Shown here: piece after piece, positions 51,779 through 60,901 of the stretch
How the letters are laid out: each line of letters opens with the position of its first letter
Position numbering within the stretch: position 1 is the first letter of the stretch
NCBI GenBank assembly: GCA_900542055.1
Contig: UQMA01000002.1
Span: 13,904 to 77,903 of the forward strand
Direction of reading: 5' to 3'
Length of the DNA: 64,000 nt
From: an uncultured Azospirillum sp.
GTDB taxonomy: Bacteria > Pseudomonadota > Alphaproteobacteria > RF32 > CAG-239
The notes under the pieces: generated by a model
The model's database searches: none
What the model was told of the DNA's origin: nothing
Seen by the model: the letters and a program-made list of their open reading frames with translations, nothing else
Translations under genes and position numbers: made by a program

Positions 51779-52010
51779 TCAGCAAAGTTCGGCATCACTT
51801 AAACCAAATTGTGTTAAAGATCCTTCTTTAGCCTGAATACAAAGAAATTGAAATTCATCACTCCCGACATTTTCAATGGTACGAGCAACTTTTGTGCCTA
51901 CTCTTACCGCAGATCCTTCTTTTACCTCAATTTTGTTTTTACCTGCAGTAATAACACCTTTACCTTTTAAAACAATATAAACTTCTTCATTTTGTTACAG
52001 ATTATTTGTA
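51779..52010 (-). pseudogene. Broken cupin-domain gene
   Basis: On the minus strand the frame reads NEEVYIVLKGKGVITAG, then KIEVKEGSAVRVGTKVARTI and FQFLCIQAKEGSLTQF, a cupin barrel, and stops at TGA 51781-51779. An in-frame TAA at 51997-51995 interrupts the start, and the upstream histidine motif and N-terminus are missing. It is a remnant beside the truncated Rrf2 gene. Confidence 0.75.
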
Positions 52011-52082
52011 ATGCCAACTATTACATTTATTTTTAATAATAAATGTTGAATAATAAATGTTATCAAAAGTTACATATATACA

Positions 52083-52114
52083 AAAAACGACAGCCTTTCA
52101 GCTGCCGTTTTTTT
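52083..52114. terminator. Intrinsic terminator of gyrA
   Basis: ACG-CAGC hairpin with complementary GCTG-CGT and T-runs on both strands, 15 bp past the gyrA stop. Confidence 0.85.
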
Positions 52115-52129
52115 GTATATTTTATCTTA

Positions 52130-54964
52130 TCAGTCTTCCTGAATTTCGGTTTCTGGTTCTCTGATTTCATCAGATAAATTATCTTCAGAATCAGCAACAC
52201 TTTCACCTAAAAATTCAGAACCTGTTTCATTTTCCAGCTCTTCTTCATCTTCGGAATCAGCGTCAAGCCAGGTTACCGACATAACTTTTTCATCTTCGGC
52301 AGTTCTGAACAAGATAACGCCTTGTGTCTTTCGACCAGCCACACGGATATCTTCAACCGGCATACGTATTAACTTGCCTCCGTCTGTCACCATCATAATC
52401 TGGTTGTTATCATCAATCGGGAATGAGCTTACAACTTCTTTGTTGCGGGCTGACATTTCCATATTGGCAATACCTGATCCACCGCGTCCGGTAACACGAT
52501 ATTCATAAGAAGATGAGCGCTTTCCATAACCAGTGCATGTAACTGTTAAAATAAACTGTTCATTAGCTTTCATCTGCTCAAATTCCGCCGGAGACAAAAT
52601 ATTTAACAAACCTGTATCCACAGCCTTAATTTCAACATCATTGCCATTTTCGTTTTCCATACGTTTGATAGCGGAAACGACTTTGGCATATTCATCGCGC
52701 TGCTCAGAAGTTGCATCACTATGGTTCAAAATCGACATTGAAATAACTTCATCATTATCAGCAAGTTTAATGCCGCGAACGCCCACAGAATTGCGTCCGA
52801 CAAAAACGCGCACTTCCGTAACCGGAAATCTGATGCATTTACCATAACGGGTAGCCAACATAATATCGTCATTTTCGGTACAAATGCGGACATTGATAAG
52901 CTTGTCGTCATCATCAAGTTTCATAGCAATTTTACCGTTTGACTGAACATTGACAAAGTCCATCAAGCTATTGCGGCGAACCATACCGCTCTTGGTTGCG
53001 AAGATAATCGACAAATCTTTGCAATCTGCTTCATTCTCAGGCAGACGCATAATCGTAGTAATATTTTCGCCTTCATCTAAAGGCAGCAAGTTTACAAACG
53101 GTTTGCCTTTTGATGTTGGCGAGCCGAGAGGCAATTTGTAAACTTTCAGTTTATAAACCAGTCCTTTTGAAGAGAAGAACAGCACCGGAGAATGAGTAGA
53201 AGCAACAAACAGGCGGGAAACAAAATCCTCGTCTTTTGTAGCCATTCCCGATTTGCCTTTACCGCCGCGTTTTTGAGCACGATAAGCATTCAGCGGAACT
53301 CTTTTAATATATCCGGCTTCCGTAACCGTTACTACCATTTCTTCTCTTTGAATTAAAGATTCGACATCCTGATCAAACTCAATGTCTTCAATTTTAGTAC
53401 AGCGAGGCGTTGCATATTCATCTTTGATGGCAACCAATTCATCACGCATAATGCCGTAAAGTTTTTCACGGCTTGCCAAAATTGAAAGACATTCTTTAAT
53501 TTCATCGCCTAAATTAATCAATTCCTGATGAATTTTATCACGTTCCAAACCGGTCAAGCGTTGCAATTTCAAATCCAATATTGCTTTAGCCTGTGCCTCT
53601 GACAAATGATAATGACCGTTTTCAACCTTGCGATCCGGTTCGTCAATCAAAATCACCAAAGGCTCCACATCTCCGGCCGGCCAAGCTTTTGACAACAAAG
53701 CGTCTTTTGCTTCTTGCGGCGAAGGAGCTGTGCGAATCAGTTCAATAACCGGATCAATATTTTCAACAGCTATAGCTAAACCAACCAATGTATGAGCGCG
53801 GTCGCGAGCCTTATTCAATTCATAAATTGTACGGCGGCGGATAACTTCTTCACGAAATTCGATAAAGGCAGCAATGATTTCTTTTAGGTTCATCATCATT
53901 GGGCGGCCGCCATTAATAGCCAGCATATTCATACCGAAACTGGTCTGCAGCGGAGTAAATTTGTAAAGTTGATTCAAAATAACATCAGCTTGGAAGTCGC
54001 GTTTGATTTCAATAACCACGCGAACGCCCTGACGGTCAGATTCATCGCGAATATCTGAAATTCCTTCAAGTTTTTTGTCTTTGACAAGTTCTGCAATTCT
54101 TTGTACCAGAGCGGCTTTGTTTACCTGATATGGAATTTCATGGACAATGATGGCCTCTTTGTCTTTGCGGATTTCCTCAATTGTGCATTTTGCACGCATC
54201 ATCACCGAACCACGTCCGGTATAATAAGCTGACTTTGCTCCGCTTTGTCCCAAGATTAGACCGCCGGTCGGAAAATCAGGCCCCGGAACATAATTAATCA
54301 ATTCATCAATTGTAATATCAGGATTATCAATATAAGCGCAGCACGCAGAAATGATTTCACCTAAATTGTGCGGCGGAATATTGGTTGCCATACCAACGGC
54401 AATACCGTTTGTGCCGTTTACCAACAAGTTTGGATAACGTGCCGGCAAAACAGTCGGCTCTTGCAGACTTTCATCGTAGTTAGGCATAAAATCGACTGTA
54501 TCTTCGTCAATATCTTCAATGAGCGCATGAGCCACTTTTGCTAAACGAGCTTCCGTATAACGCATAGCGGCGGCGCCATCACCGTCCATTGAGCCAAAGT
54601 TTCCCTGCCCGTCAACCATAGGAACGCGCATTGAAAAAGGCTGTGCCATACGCACCATTGCTTCATAAACCGAGCTGTCGCCGTGTGGGTGATATTTACC
54701 TAAAACATCACCGACGATACGAGCTGATTTACGGAACGGGCGATTATAATCATAACCGTTTTCGTACATCGAATAAATAATACGGCGGTGAACCGGTTTC
54801 AAACCATCTCTGACATCCGGCAGCGCACGCGATACAATCACACTCATTGCGTAGTCAAGATATGAGCGGCGCATTTCTTCCGAAATGTCAACCGGAGTAA
54901 TATCTTGAGCCGGTTTATCCACGGCATTTGCAATCATATTTTCATCATTGATTTCTTCAGTCAT
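52130..54964 (-). CDS. gyrA: DNA gyrase subunit A
   Basis: 944 residues. The catalytic domain has [35 protein letters not shown] (quinolone-resistance region), and [10 protein letters not shown] with the catalytic Tyr. The C-terminal beta-pinwheel contains the GyrA box as [11 protein letters not shown], which separates gyrase from topoisomerase IV. An acidic tail follows. Compared with E. coli, the region has Ser at 83, Ser at 84 (Ala in E. coli) and Glu at the position of Asp87. It introduces negative supercoils with GyrB. Confidence 0.97.
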   Translation of the reverse strand: MTEEINDENMIANAVDKPAQDITPVDISEEMRRSYLDYAMSVIVSRALPDVRDGLKPVHRRIIYSMYENGYDYNRPFRKSARIVGDVLGKYHPHGDSSVYEAMVRMAQPFSMRVPMVDGQGNFGSMDGDGAAAMRYTEARLAKVAHALIEDIDEDTVDFMPNYDESLQEPTVLPARYPNLLVNGTNGIAVGMATNIPPHNLGEIISACCAYIDNPDITIDELINYVPGPDFPTGGLILGQSGAKSAYYTGRGSVMMRAKCTIEEIRKDKEAIIVHEIPYQVNKAALVQRIAELVKDKKLEGISDIRDESDRQGVRVVIEIKRDFQADVILNQLYKFTPLQTSFGMNMLAINGGRPMMMNLKEIIAAFIEFREEVIRRRTIYELNKARDRAHTLVGLAIAVENIDPVIELIRTAPSPQEAKDALLSKAWPAGDVEPLVILIDEPDRKVENGHYHLSEAQAKAILDLKLQRLTGLERDKIHQELINLGDEIKECLSILASREKLYGIMRDELVAIKDEYATPRCTKIEDIEFDQDVESLIQREEMVVTVTEAGYIKRVPLNAYRAQKRGGKGKSGMATKDEDFVSRLFVASTHSPVLFFSSKGLVYKLKVYKLPLGSPTSKGKPFVNLLPLDEGENITTIMRLPENEADCKDLSIIFATKSGMVRRNSLMDFVNVQSNGKIAMKLDDDDKLINVRICTENDDIMLATRYGKCIRFPVTEVRVFVGRNSVGVRGIKLADNDEVISMSILNHSDATSEQRDEYAKVVSAIKRMENENGNDVEIKAVDTGLLNILSPAEFEQMKANEQFILTVTCTGYGKRSSSYEYRVTGRGGSGIANMEMSARNKEVVSSFPIDDNNQIMMVTDGGKLIRMPVEDIRVAGRKTQGVILFRTAEDEKVMSVTWLDADSEDEEELENETGSEFLGESVADSEDNLSDEIREPETEIQED

Positions 54965-55210
54965 TTTTTTACCTTGTCTGATTACTTTTAAACTGGAAAC
55001 ATCATAGCAAAAACATAGTTTTTGACCAGTAATTTAATAAACTTATACCCATATAAAATTGTGAGAATCGCTTGTAGAGGCAAAAAAAGCCACTTAAAAT
55101 CGATGTTTTTAAAAAGAGTATTTTAAAAGTTAACAATAACAGCGTCTAAAACGCTTAAAAAAGCATTTTAGACATCAAGTGATAAAATAATTCGCATTTT
55201 ATTATTCATC

Positions 55211-55417
55211 TTACTGATAGTTTTTAAGACTTACAATTTCTCCATCTTTATAAACCGCTTCTTCCAACAAGCTGCCTGTTTCATCATATTCTCTGTTCAC
55301 ACCATCGCGTTCATCGTTTTTGAAAACTCCCTCTTGGTGCAATTGCCAGTTTTTATAATGAGCCTGCTCCGAAATATATCTGTTTTTATATTTTGCTATT
55401 GATGTGCTCGAGAAAGG
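55211..55417 (-). pseudogene. Remnant of a MORN/YwqK-like repeat protein
   Basis: About 68 codons open on the minus strand without a start codon: SEQAHYKNWQLHQEGVFKN, then DGVNREYDETGSLLEEAVYKDG. The YKNW.L.QEG..KNDERDG.NREYDETG rhythm is that of YwqK/MORN-type repeats. An in-frame stop precedes it, and nothing upstream restores a start. The rest of the gap between gyrA and tRNA-Val (54965-55516) shows no gene. Confidence 0.6.
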
Positions 55418-55516
55418 TTATTACTCTTTCATATTTAATTTTATCAATTGAACCAGATAGATTTTATTATATAAGAAAAAAGCCTTAAAACTCTATTAGA
55501 ATTTTAAGGCTAAAAT

Positions 55517-55592
55517 TGGTGGGAGTTGAGAGGTTCGAACTCCCGACCCTCTCGGTGTAAACGAGATGCTCTTCCAGCTGAGCTAAACTCCC
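55517..55592 (-). tRNA. tRNA-Val (anticodon TAC)
   Basis: 76 nt with encoded CCA, on the minus strand. The acceptor stem GGGAGTT pairs with AACTCCC; the anticodon arm CTCGT-TTACACC-GAG gives TAC, which reads GTA; the T-arm has GTTCGAACC. Confidence 0.96.
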
Positions 55593-55693
55593 ATCCGTTC
55601 AACAAGAAATCTTATAGCCAATTATAAAAAATAAATCAAGCAAAAAAATAACATTTTTAAAACTTTTTTTATTTTTTGTGTAAATTTAACTTG

Positions 55694-56017
55694 TTAGCTA
55701 AACAAAATTCTTACGATTTTCAGCAAAACGAGATAATAGCAGATAAAATAAAACAACTTTATAAACCAATTTCGTTTATTTATGCGCTCAGGCAAAAAAT
55801 CAAATGTGAGAAAAGCTATCGTATAAACAGTAAAACCATCAAGCCAAATTGAAGGATGCGTCATTTTATCCCAAATTTCCGCCCAATCGCCGGTTCCGAA
55901 TAAATCATAGAGCCAACCGCCGGTTAAAGACGGAATCGTAAACCAACCTGCAAAAAATAAAGCAATTTTTTTGCAATATTTTTCATGAAATCTAAGCCAA
56001 TCAAAAAATTTTTTCAT
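55694..56017 (-). CDS. Small membrane protein, 107 aa
   Basis: Three membrane segments (about residues 16-35, 58-72 and 84-104) with Trp/Phe-rich helices: IALFFAGWFTIPSLTGG, WLDGFTVYTIAFLTFDFL, LFYFICYYLVLLKIVRI. It was not recognised. It overlaps the upstream metalloprotease-like gene by one base (TAATG), so the two are co-translated and may act together. Confidence 0.7.
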   Translation of the reverse strand: MKKFFDWLRFHEKYCKKIALFFAGWFTIPSLTGGWLYDLFGTGDWAEIWDKMTHPSIWLDGFTVYTIAFLTFDFLPERINKRNWFIKLFYFICYYLVLLKIVRILFS

Positions 56018-57450
56018 TATCTCCCCTCATTATGAAAATTATTCATTTGATTATGCTTTATTTTTTTATTTATTTCGGAACGTTTAGGCGAAAAAACAGC
56101 TATATTTTTCAGTTTAGCGATTTTTGCGCCGACTTCATTTATATAATCGCTGATTTTTTTAGAAGGTTTAGGAAAACCATAAACAGCAACAGTTTGAGGA
56201 ATCGTATTTTTATAAAACGCGATATCGTCATTTTTTTTCTTTTCTTCCAGCAGTTCTTTTACCTGCGCTAACATCCGTTTTTCATTAGAATCGCAGCGAG
56301 CAAAAAACATTATCGGTTTTCCTTCTATTTCGGTTGTTGCTCCCAATAAATATTTATCATTGATTTCTTTCAGCAAAAACTTTTCCGACTGAGCCAGTCT
56401 GGGCATAACAACACGCAGACATTTAATATCATCTCCGACCAATTTATAACTTTCGGCTTTTAGATTATAAAGCTCCATAACTCGGGCAATTCTTCTCGGC
56501 AATAAAACATTAAATTTTTCAGCGCCGACTTTGCGGCGGGCCGCATGTTCAAAATTCAGAGCGAATAAATCCGCCGCATATTCCATTGGCTGACGGCTGT
56601 AAGCTTTGAGATATTGCTTTTCCACACCGCTTTCCAGCAAATCATCGCCAGAAATATAATAACATGAATTAAGCGCGTATAAACGCGACATTTTATCATC
56701 TTCAAAAGTATATTTTCTCCCCGCTGCTTTTAATAAACTTTGCAGCGGAGAAACACCGTGCCCCGAATGAAAAGCTTCATGAGCAACCGTGGCAAGCCCT
56801 GCTCTTCGCTGCGGTGCAAGATCGATGCTATGAAACATCGCCGAATAATCTCCCGCAGTATGTTCATCCAGAGCTTTAACCTTAACGCGCGGACGCAAAG
56901 CCGCAGCTATTTTATCATCAGGATAAGCTTGCTGATACAAACATTTTATCAAACGTGCAGCAAATCTCTCTTTTAAGCGTCCGTTACTATCAATAGAAAT
57001 ACGGATAACATCTTCCGCTGCTTGCGGATAGCTTTTCAAAAAATCCTCAGCAGCAGCCTGAGCCAATTTTCGATTGCGTTGGCTATATTTCGGCTCAAGT
57101 CTAAAATTCTTATACAATTTTGCAAAATATTTTATATTTTTTTCGGCAAATTCAGATTGTCTGTCCTGAGTTAAATATTCTAACTTTCTATCAACCCATG
57201 ATAACTTTCCTATATAATCCTGAACTTTTTCAGGAAGAGGATTCACTGCCGTCATAATTCCGAACATAGCAGCGCGGCGCAAATGGCGCTTTTGTTCCTC
57301 TTTAGGAGTTATTTTAAGCATCGCATTCAAATTGTCATAAAGTTCAATCCAATCATCGGCACGCATTTGGCGAATAGCAATTTCAGGAGTATTCTCCACA
57401 AAATTTCTAAAATCCTGTTGGTTTTTAAATTGCGGTATTTTTAACTGCAT
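56017..57450 (-). CDS. Predicted zinc metalloprotease-like protein, HExxH
   Basis: 477 residues, mostly helical and hydrophilic, no signal peptide seen. Around residue 223 it reads LATVAHEAFHSGHG, a zincin HExxH site, and about 65 residues later PMEYAADLFALNF, giving the E-x-x-A-D of gluzincin-like enzymes as the likely third ligand. The family was not recognised. It is followed without a gap by a small membrane protein. A peptidase with an intracellular or exported substrate is inferred from the motif only. Confidence 0.7.
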   Translation of the reverse strand: MQLKIPQFKNQQDFRNFVENTPEIAIRQMRADDWIELYDNLNAMLKITPKEEQKRHLRRAAMFGIMTAVNPLPEKVQDYIGKLSWVDRKLEYLTQDRQSEFAEKNIKYFAKLYKNFRLEPKYSQRNRKLAQAAAEDFLKSYPQAAEDVIRISIDSNGRLKERFAARLIKCLYQQAYPDDKIAAALRPRVKVKALDEHTAGDYSAMFHSIDLAPQRRAGLATVAHEAFHSGHGVSPLQSLLKAAGRKYTFEDDKMSRLYALNSCYYISGDDLLESGVEKQYLKAYSRQPMEYAADLFALNFEHAARRKVGAEKFNVLLPRRIARVMELYNLKAESYKLVGDDIKCLRVVMPRLAQSEKFLLKEINDKYLLGATTEIEGKPIMFFARCDSNEKRMLAQVKELLEEKKKNDDIAFYKNTIPQTVAVYGFPKPSKKISDYINEVGAKIAKLKNIAVFSPKRSEINKKIKHNQMNNFHNEGR

Positions 57451-57522
57451 ACTAATATCTCCGCTTAAATTATAAGGATATTAGCATTGATTGTACTTTT
57501 TGTCCAGAACATCTTATAAAAC

Positions 57523-57556
57523 AAAAAAAGCCTCCGGTTTTCCCGAAAGCTTTTTT
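57523..57556 (-). terminator. Intrinsic terminator of the small membrane gene 57572-57877
   Basis: GCTTTCGG pairs with CCGGAGGC (two G-U pairs) around a short loop, followed on the minus strand by seven T. Confidence 0.8.
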
Positions 57557-57571
57557 AAACAAAACTTGCTA

Positions 57572-57877
57572 TCAATCCACATCGTGAGGAGGCCAGGTCG
57601 GATAATTCCAACCATCAGGCAATGTGTCAGATGTTTCCGGTTTGGCAGTCCAGCCTAACCAACCACCGCCGACAGCCGCAACCGCAAAAACGATACACGT
57701 CAAAATACTCCATGCGGAAACTAACAAAACCGCTGCCAACAATGCTACAAACAAAAGCATTTTGACAACAACCCAACCATTTTCTCCTTTTCCGAAACCG
57801 TACTTAAGAGAATTTACAATACCGAACAAGCAGATACCAACCCACAGTCCGTTAAAGATAAGTTCTAAATACTCCAT
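57572..57877 (-). CDS. Small inner-membrane protein, 101 aa
   Basis: Three membrane helices: IFNGLWVGICLFGIVNSL, VVVKMLLFVALLAAVLLVS and LTCIVFAVAAVGGGWLGW, then a polar Pro/Trp-rich tail (TLPDGWNYPTWPPHD). No family was recognised. It stands alone between two terminators. Confidence 0.68.
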   Translation of the reverse strand: MEYLELIFNGLWVGICLFGIVNSLKYGFGKGENGWVVVKMLLFVALLAAVLLVSAWSILTCIVFAVAAVGGGWLGWTAKPETSDTLPDGWNYPTWPPHDVD

Positions 57878-57960
57878 AATTTTATAAATAATATCTAACT
57901 TTATTTATAAGTATGTTTTTTTAGACAAAAAGTCAATATTTTTCTTAAATTTTTCATATA

Positions 57961-57990
57961 AAAAAAGGCGGATTTTAACCGCCTTTTTTA
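57961..57990. terminator. Intrinsic terminator of the HU gene
   Basis: AAAAAAGGCGG pairs with CCGCCTTTTTT. Confidence 0.9.
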
Positions 57991-58003
57991 TTGTTTTCTG
58001 TTA

Positions 58004-58279
58004 TTATTCATTAACAGTGTCTTGCAAAGCCTTACCTGGTTTGAATTTAGCAACTTTACGTGCAGGAATGTTAATGGTATCGCCTGTACGTGGGTTACGG
58101 CCAGTTGTTGCAGCGCGTTCAGAAACACCGAATGTACCAAAACCAACCAGACGAACTTCTTCACCGGCTTTCAAAGATTTTGTAACAGCTGTAATAAAAG
58201 CATCCAAAGCTTTAGCTGAATCAGTTTTTGTCAAACCTGTTGCACTGGAAATGCTAGCAATAAGTTCATTTTTATTCAT
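58004..58279 (-). CDS. hup: DNA-binding protein HU
   Basis: 91 residues, full length. MNKNELIASISSATGLTK, then VRLVGFGTFGVSERAATTGRNP (the DNA-contacting arm with the conserved RNP) and ARKVAKFKPGKALQ. It bends DNA and compacts the nucleoid. On the minus strand a small hairpin GCGAGGGTGTTGCTCGC lies in the 5' leader (about 58319-58335), and GGGAG precedes the start. About 300 bp upstream to the ssb terminator contains the promoter but no other gene. Confidence 0.96.
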   Translation of the reverse strand: MNKNELIASISSATGLTKTDSAKALDAFITAVTKSLKAGEEVRLVGFGTFGVSERAATTGRNPRTGDTINIPARKVAKFKPGKALQDTVNE

Positions 58280-58508
58280 GAAAGGGACTCCCTGTATAAA
58301 ATTAAATTATAATCTAAAAGCGAGCAACACCCTCGCTACAGCAAAATTTAATAATCTTTTTTGCTACAAGTCAAACAAAATCAACCTTTTTAGGAAAAAT
58401 TATTTTTTTTTGCTTTCAAAATAGAGCAAAAACGCGGTTATCAACAACTTTTTGATAAAATTAGAGAAAATTGTTTGCGATTCCTGACTTTTTGCTCCAT
58501 CAGCTGCA

Positions 58509-58557
58509 TAATAAAAAACTCGGCTCAAAAACACCGCTTTCCGATGATTTTGAACCG
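58509..58557 (-). terminator. Intrinsic terminator of ssb
   Basis: AAACTCGG..TCAAAA pairs with TTTTGA..CCGAGTTT across a 17-nt loop. Confidence 0.8.
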
Positions 58558-58581
58558 AGTTTCTTATGGTTAATATTCAAT

Positions 58582-59043
58582 CTAAAAAGGAATATCGTCA
58601 TCAAGAGTAGGAGAAGCTGCCGGAGCTGCATCCCATCCGCTTGAAGCAGAGCCGGAGAACACATCTCCCCCTGCCGCAGATGTCCCATCTCCGCGTCCGT
58701 CCAAAATAACCAAATTGCCAGTAAAGTTCTGTAAAACAACTTCAGTAGTGTATTTTTCCTGTCCGTTGGTATCTTCCCATTTGCGGGTCTGCAGCTGTCC
58801 CTCAACAAAAACTTTTGATCCTTTGCGCAAATATTTTTCGGCCACCTCTGCCAATTGAGGATTAAAAACAACAACTCTGTGCCATTCTGTACGTTCTTTT
58901 CTTTCACCTGAAACTTTATCTTTCCAGCTATCCGATGTTGCAATACTCAAATTAACGACTTTACTGCCATTTTGTGTCATATTCACTTTTGGATCGGCGC
59001 CGAGATTTCCCACCAAAATTACTTTGTTAATACTTCCAGCCAT
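58582..59043 (-). CDS. ssb: Single-stranded DNA-binding protein
   Basis: 153 residues. Opens [18 protein letters not shown], then [47 protein letters not shown], and ends with the acidic tip DDDIPF that docks partner proteins. The OB-fold is complete and the linker is short. Standard replication and repair role. AAGGTG precedes the start. Confidence 0.97.
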   Translation of the reverse strand: MAGSINKVILVGNLGADPKVNMTQNGSKVVNLSIATSDSWKDKVSGERKERTEWHRVVVFNPQLAEVAEKYLRKGSKVFVEGQLQTRKWEDTNGQEKYTTEVVLQNFTGNLVILDGRGDGTSAAGGDVFSGSASSGWDAAPAASPTLDDDIPF

Positions 59044-59115
59044 TTTGCTTTCACCTTATTTATAAAAAATTAAAACTGTTTTGAATATAGATAAATCCTG
59101 CTGATAGTCAATAAA

Positions 59116-60234
59116 TCAATAGACCTGTGCATATTCACCATCTTGAATACGATAAATAATATACGGCAACGACTTATTGGGAACGCCTTTGCTGTAAATA
59201 ACCGTATCCCAGCCCGTATTTACATTTTTGCCATCCAGTTGCTTTAATACCTTTCCGTAATGGAAAGATTTTGCGTTTTTAACCATATCCGACCACATTT
59301 TTATTGACAGATAACCGTAAGGCATAAGCCCTTTAGGCTCAATTCCCCATAAACGCAGACGCACCAAACTTGAAGCAAAATTAGGATTGTTAGTCAATGT
59401 CGGCATTGAAAGCAAGAAACTGTTTTCGGAAAGTTTTCCTATTTTTTTTGTAAATTTCTTATCTAACTGATACCTCTCGGCAAACAAAATCAAATCATTA
59501 TCCGCACTTTTCAATTTTTCGGCAAATTCTAGTATTTTTTCGCTGTTTCCCATAATATAAACAAGTTTAGACTGTCCGTCCGTAACCTGTTTTACGATAG
59601 AATCGGTTGTACTTCTCGGCAAACCATAATCAGCCAAAAGCAATGTGCCGTTGGTTTCGGGTTTGGCATATTCCTGTCTGATCGTTCCAACCATTGAAGA
59701 CATTATCGGATTGCTTCCGTCATAGACCACCGCCAACACTTTTTGCGGATAATGCGAGTTAATAAAACGTCCGAGTTCTTTTACCTGCTCTTCTCTAAAA
59801 CCGGTAAAGCGGATAACGCTGCTATGAGGCATTTGGTATCTGGCCTGACTAATACTGACAGGATGTATTTGCAAAATATTCGCTTTAAACAGCAAATCGG
59901 CTATTTTATCGGCAGAATTGTCGCAATAAGGTCCCAAAACCATATACATTCTGCTTTCAGCGGATTTGTTCAAAGCCATCATCTGCGCTGCGCTTAATGA
60001 CAATGCGTCATCGCAGGGATCATCAATAGGAATAAGATTTATTTTCTTTCCTTGAAGTCCACCGCGATTATTGATTTCATCCACAGCTATTTTAGCACCG
60101 TCAATCAGCTCTTCACTAAAGTATTTATAGTCTCCGCTCATCGGAGTCATAATTGCAATATTAACATCTGCCGCAGCTGGAAAAGGTAGCAGCAATGCCG
60201 CACCAAACAAAAGTTTATTCCAATAGTTTTTCAT
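59116..60234 (-). CDS. Periplasmic binding protein (branched-chain amino acid type, Peripla_BP_6)
   Basis: 372 residues with a signal peptide (LFGAALLLPFPAAA). DVNIAIMTPMSGDYKYFSEELIDGAKIAVDEINNRGG is the typical start of the LivJ-like fold, and DDPCDDALSLSAAQ and YMVLGPYCDN continue it. No ABC permease or ATPase genes are nearby, so the ligand and partner are unknown; it could be an orphan receptor or a sensor component. Two cysteines (in DDPCDD and GPYCDN) may form a disulfide. Confidence 0.82.
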   Translation of the reverse strand: MKNYWNKLLFGAALLLPFPAAADVNIAIMTPMSGDYKYFSEELIDGAKIAVDEINNRGGLQGKKINLIPIDDPCDDALSLSAAQMMALNKSAESRMYMVLGPYCDNSADKIADLLFKANILQIHPVSISQARYQMPHSSVIRFTGFREEQVKELGRFINSHYPQKVLAVVYDGSNPIMSSMVGTIRQEYAKPETNGTLLLADYGLPRSTTDSIVKQVTDGQSKLVYIMGNSEKILEFAEKLKSADNDLILFAERYQLDKKFTKKIGKLSENSFLLSMPTLTNNPNFASSLVRLRLWGIEPKGLMPYGYLSIKMWSDMVKNAKSFHYGKVLKQLDGKNVNTGWDTVIYSKGVPNKSLPYIIYRIQDGEYAQVY

Positions 60235-60380
60235 TATCGTCTTCTTTTTTTATAATTTTATTTTTGTATAGCATAAGTAATTTTATTATGAATAGCAAGT
60301 ATATATGCTTTACTGTTGACAGAAATCGCATTTTTTGTAAAAATAAAGTATAAAATTATATATTTTTAAAATTATTATCT

Positions 60381-60791
60381 ATGTTTATACACAACAAATC
60401 GGCCAACGCTGTCGCATGGACTGCCGGATGGTCTTTAGGCGATGAGAACAAATCGGCTTATCGCGCACAATTGCTCAGAAGTTATATTCAAGTTGACGGA
60501 GGAGCAATTTTTCGCACTGTTGAATGGATTGTTACCAAAGAAGGTGATGAAAATTTAATTATTACCGTCCCTTTGTGTTTTGGTTTCAGACACCGCAATT
60601 GTAAAATTCTGCGCGATGAGATTATTCAACCTGATGAAATTTTTGCCATTAATCAGGCAGAAGTTCAAGAAGTTGGAGGAAAATTTGTTCCCGTACATCA
60701 AGATGAGAAAGAAATTATGGCTGCTTTCAAGCCGCAAGTGGATTGTCATCAGGCTCCTGATCTGGTAATTACGCTGCTTTCTGAAGATTGA
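60381..60791 (+). CDS. Uncharacterised protein, 136 aa
   Basis: A soluble alpha/beta protein: NAVAWTAGWSLGDENKSAYRA, then GGAIFRTVEWIVTKEG, ILRDEIIQPDEIFAINQ and VTLLSED at the end. There is no signal peptide, membrane segment or recognised motif. A weak ribosome site precedes ATG 60381. It is closed by a terminator before uvrA. Confidence 0.6.
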   Translation: MFIHNKSANAVAWTAGWSLGDENKSAYRAQLLRSYIQVDGGAIFRTVEWIVTKEGDENLIITVPLCFGFRHRNCKILRDEIIQPDEIFAINQAEVQEVGGKFVPVHQDEKEIMAAFKPQVDCHQAPDLVITLLSED

Positions 60792-60814
60792 TGAAATGCC
60801 TGAAAAAAAGTTAA

Positions 60815-60851
60815 AGTCAGAAACGGTTTTTAAACTGTTTCTGACTTTTTT
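60815..60851 (+). terminator. Intrinsic terminator before uvrA
   Basis: AGTCAGAAAC pairs with GTTTCTGACT, with an inner GGTTT/AAACT part, followed by T6. Confidence 0.88.
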
Positions 60852-60901
60852 GGTTGCTAAATTGTTCTGTCGTGTCTATATTTTCGCTCAGGAGAAAAGC
60901 C

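Noticed and set aside
60817..60901. SOS box before uvrA
   Set aside because: A single GTTC is present but not the second half at the required 7-bp spacing on either strand.
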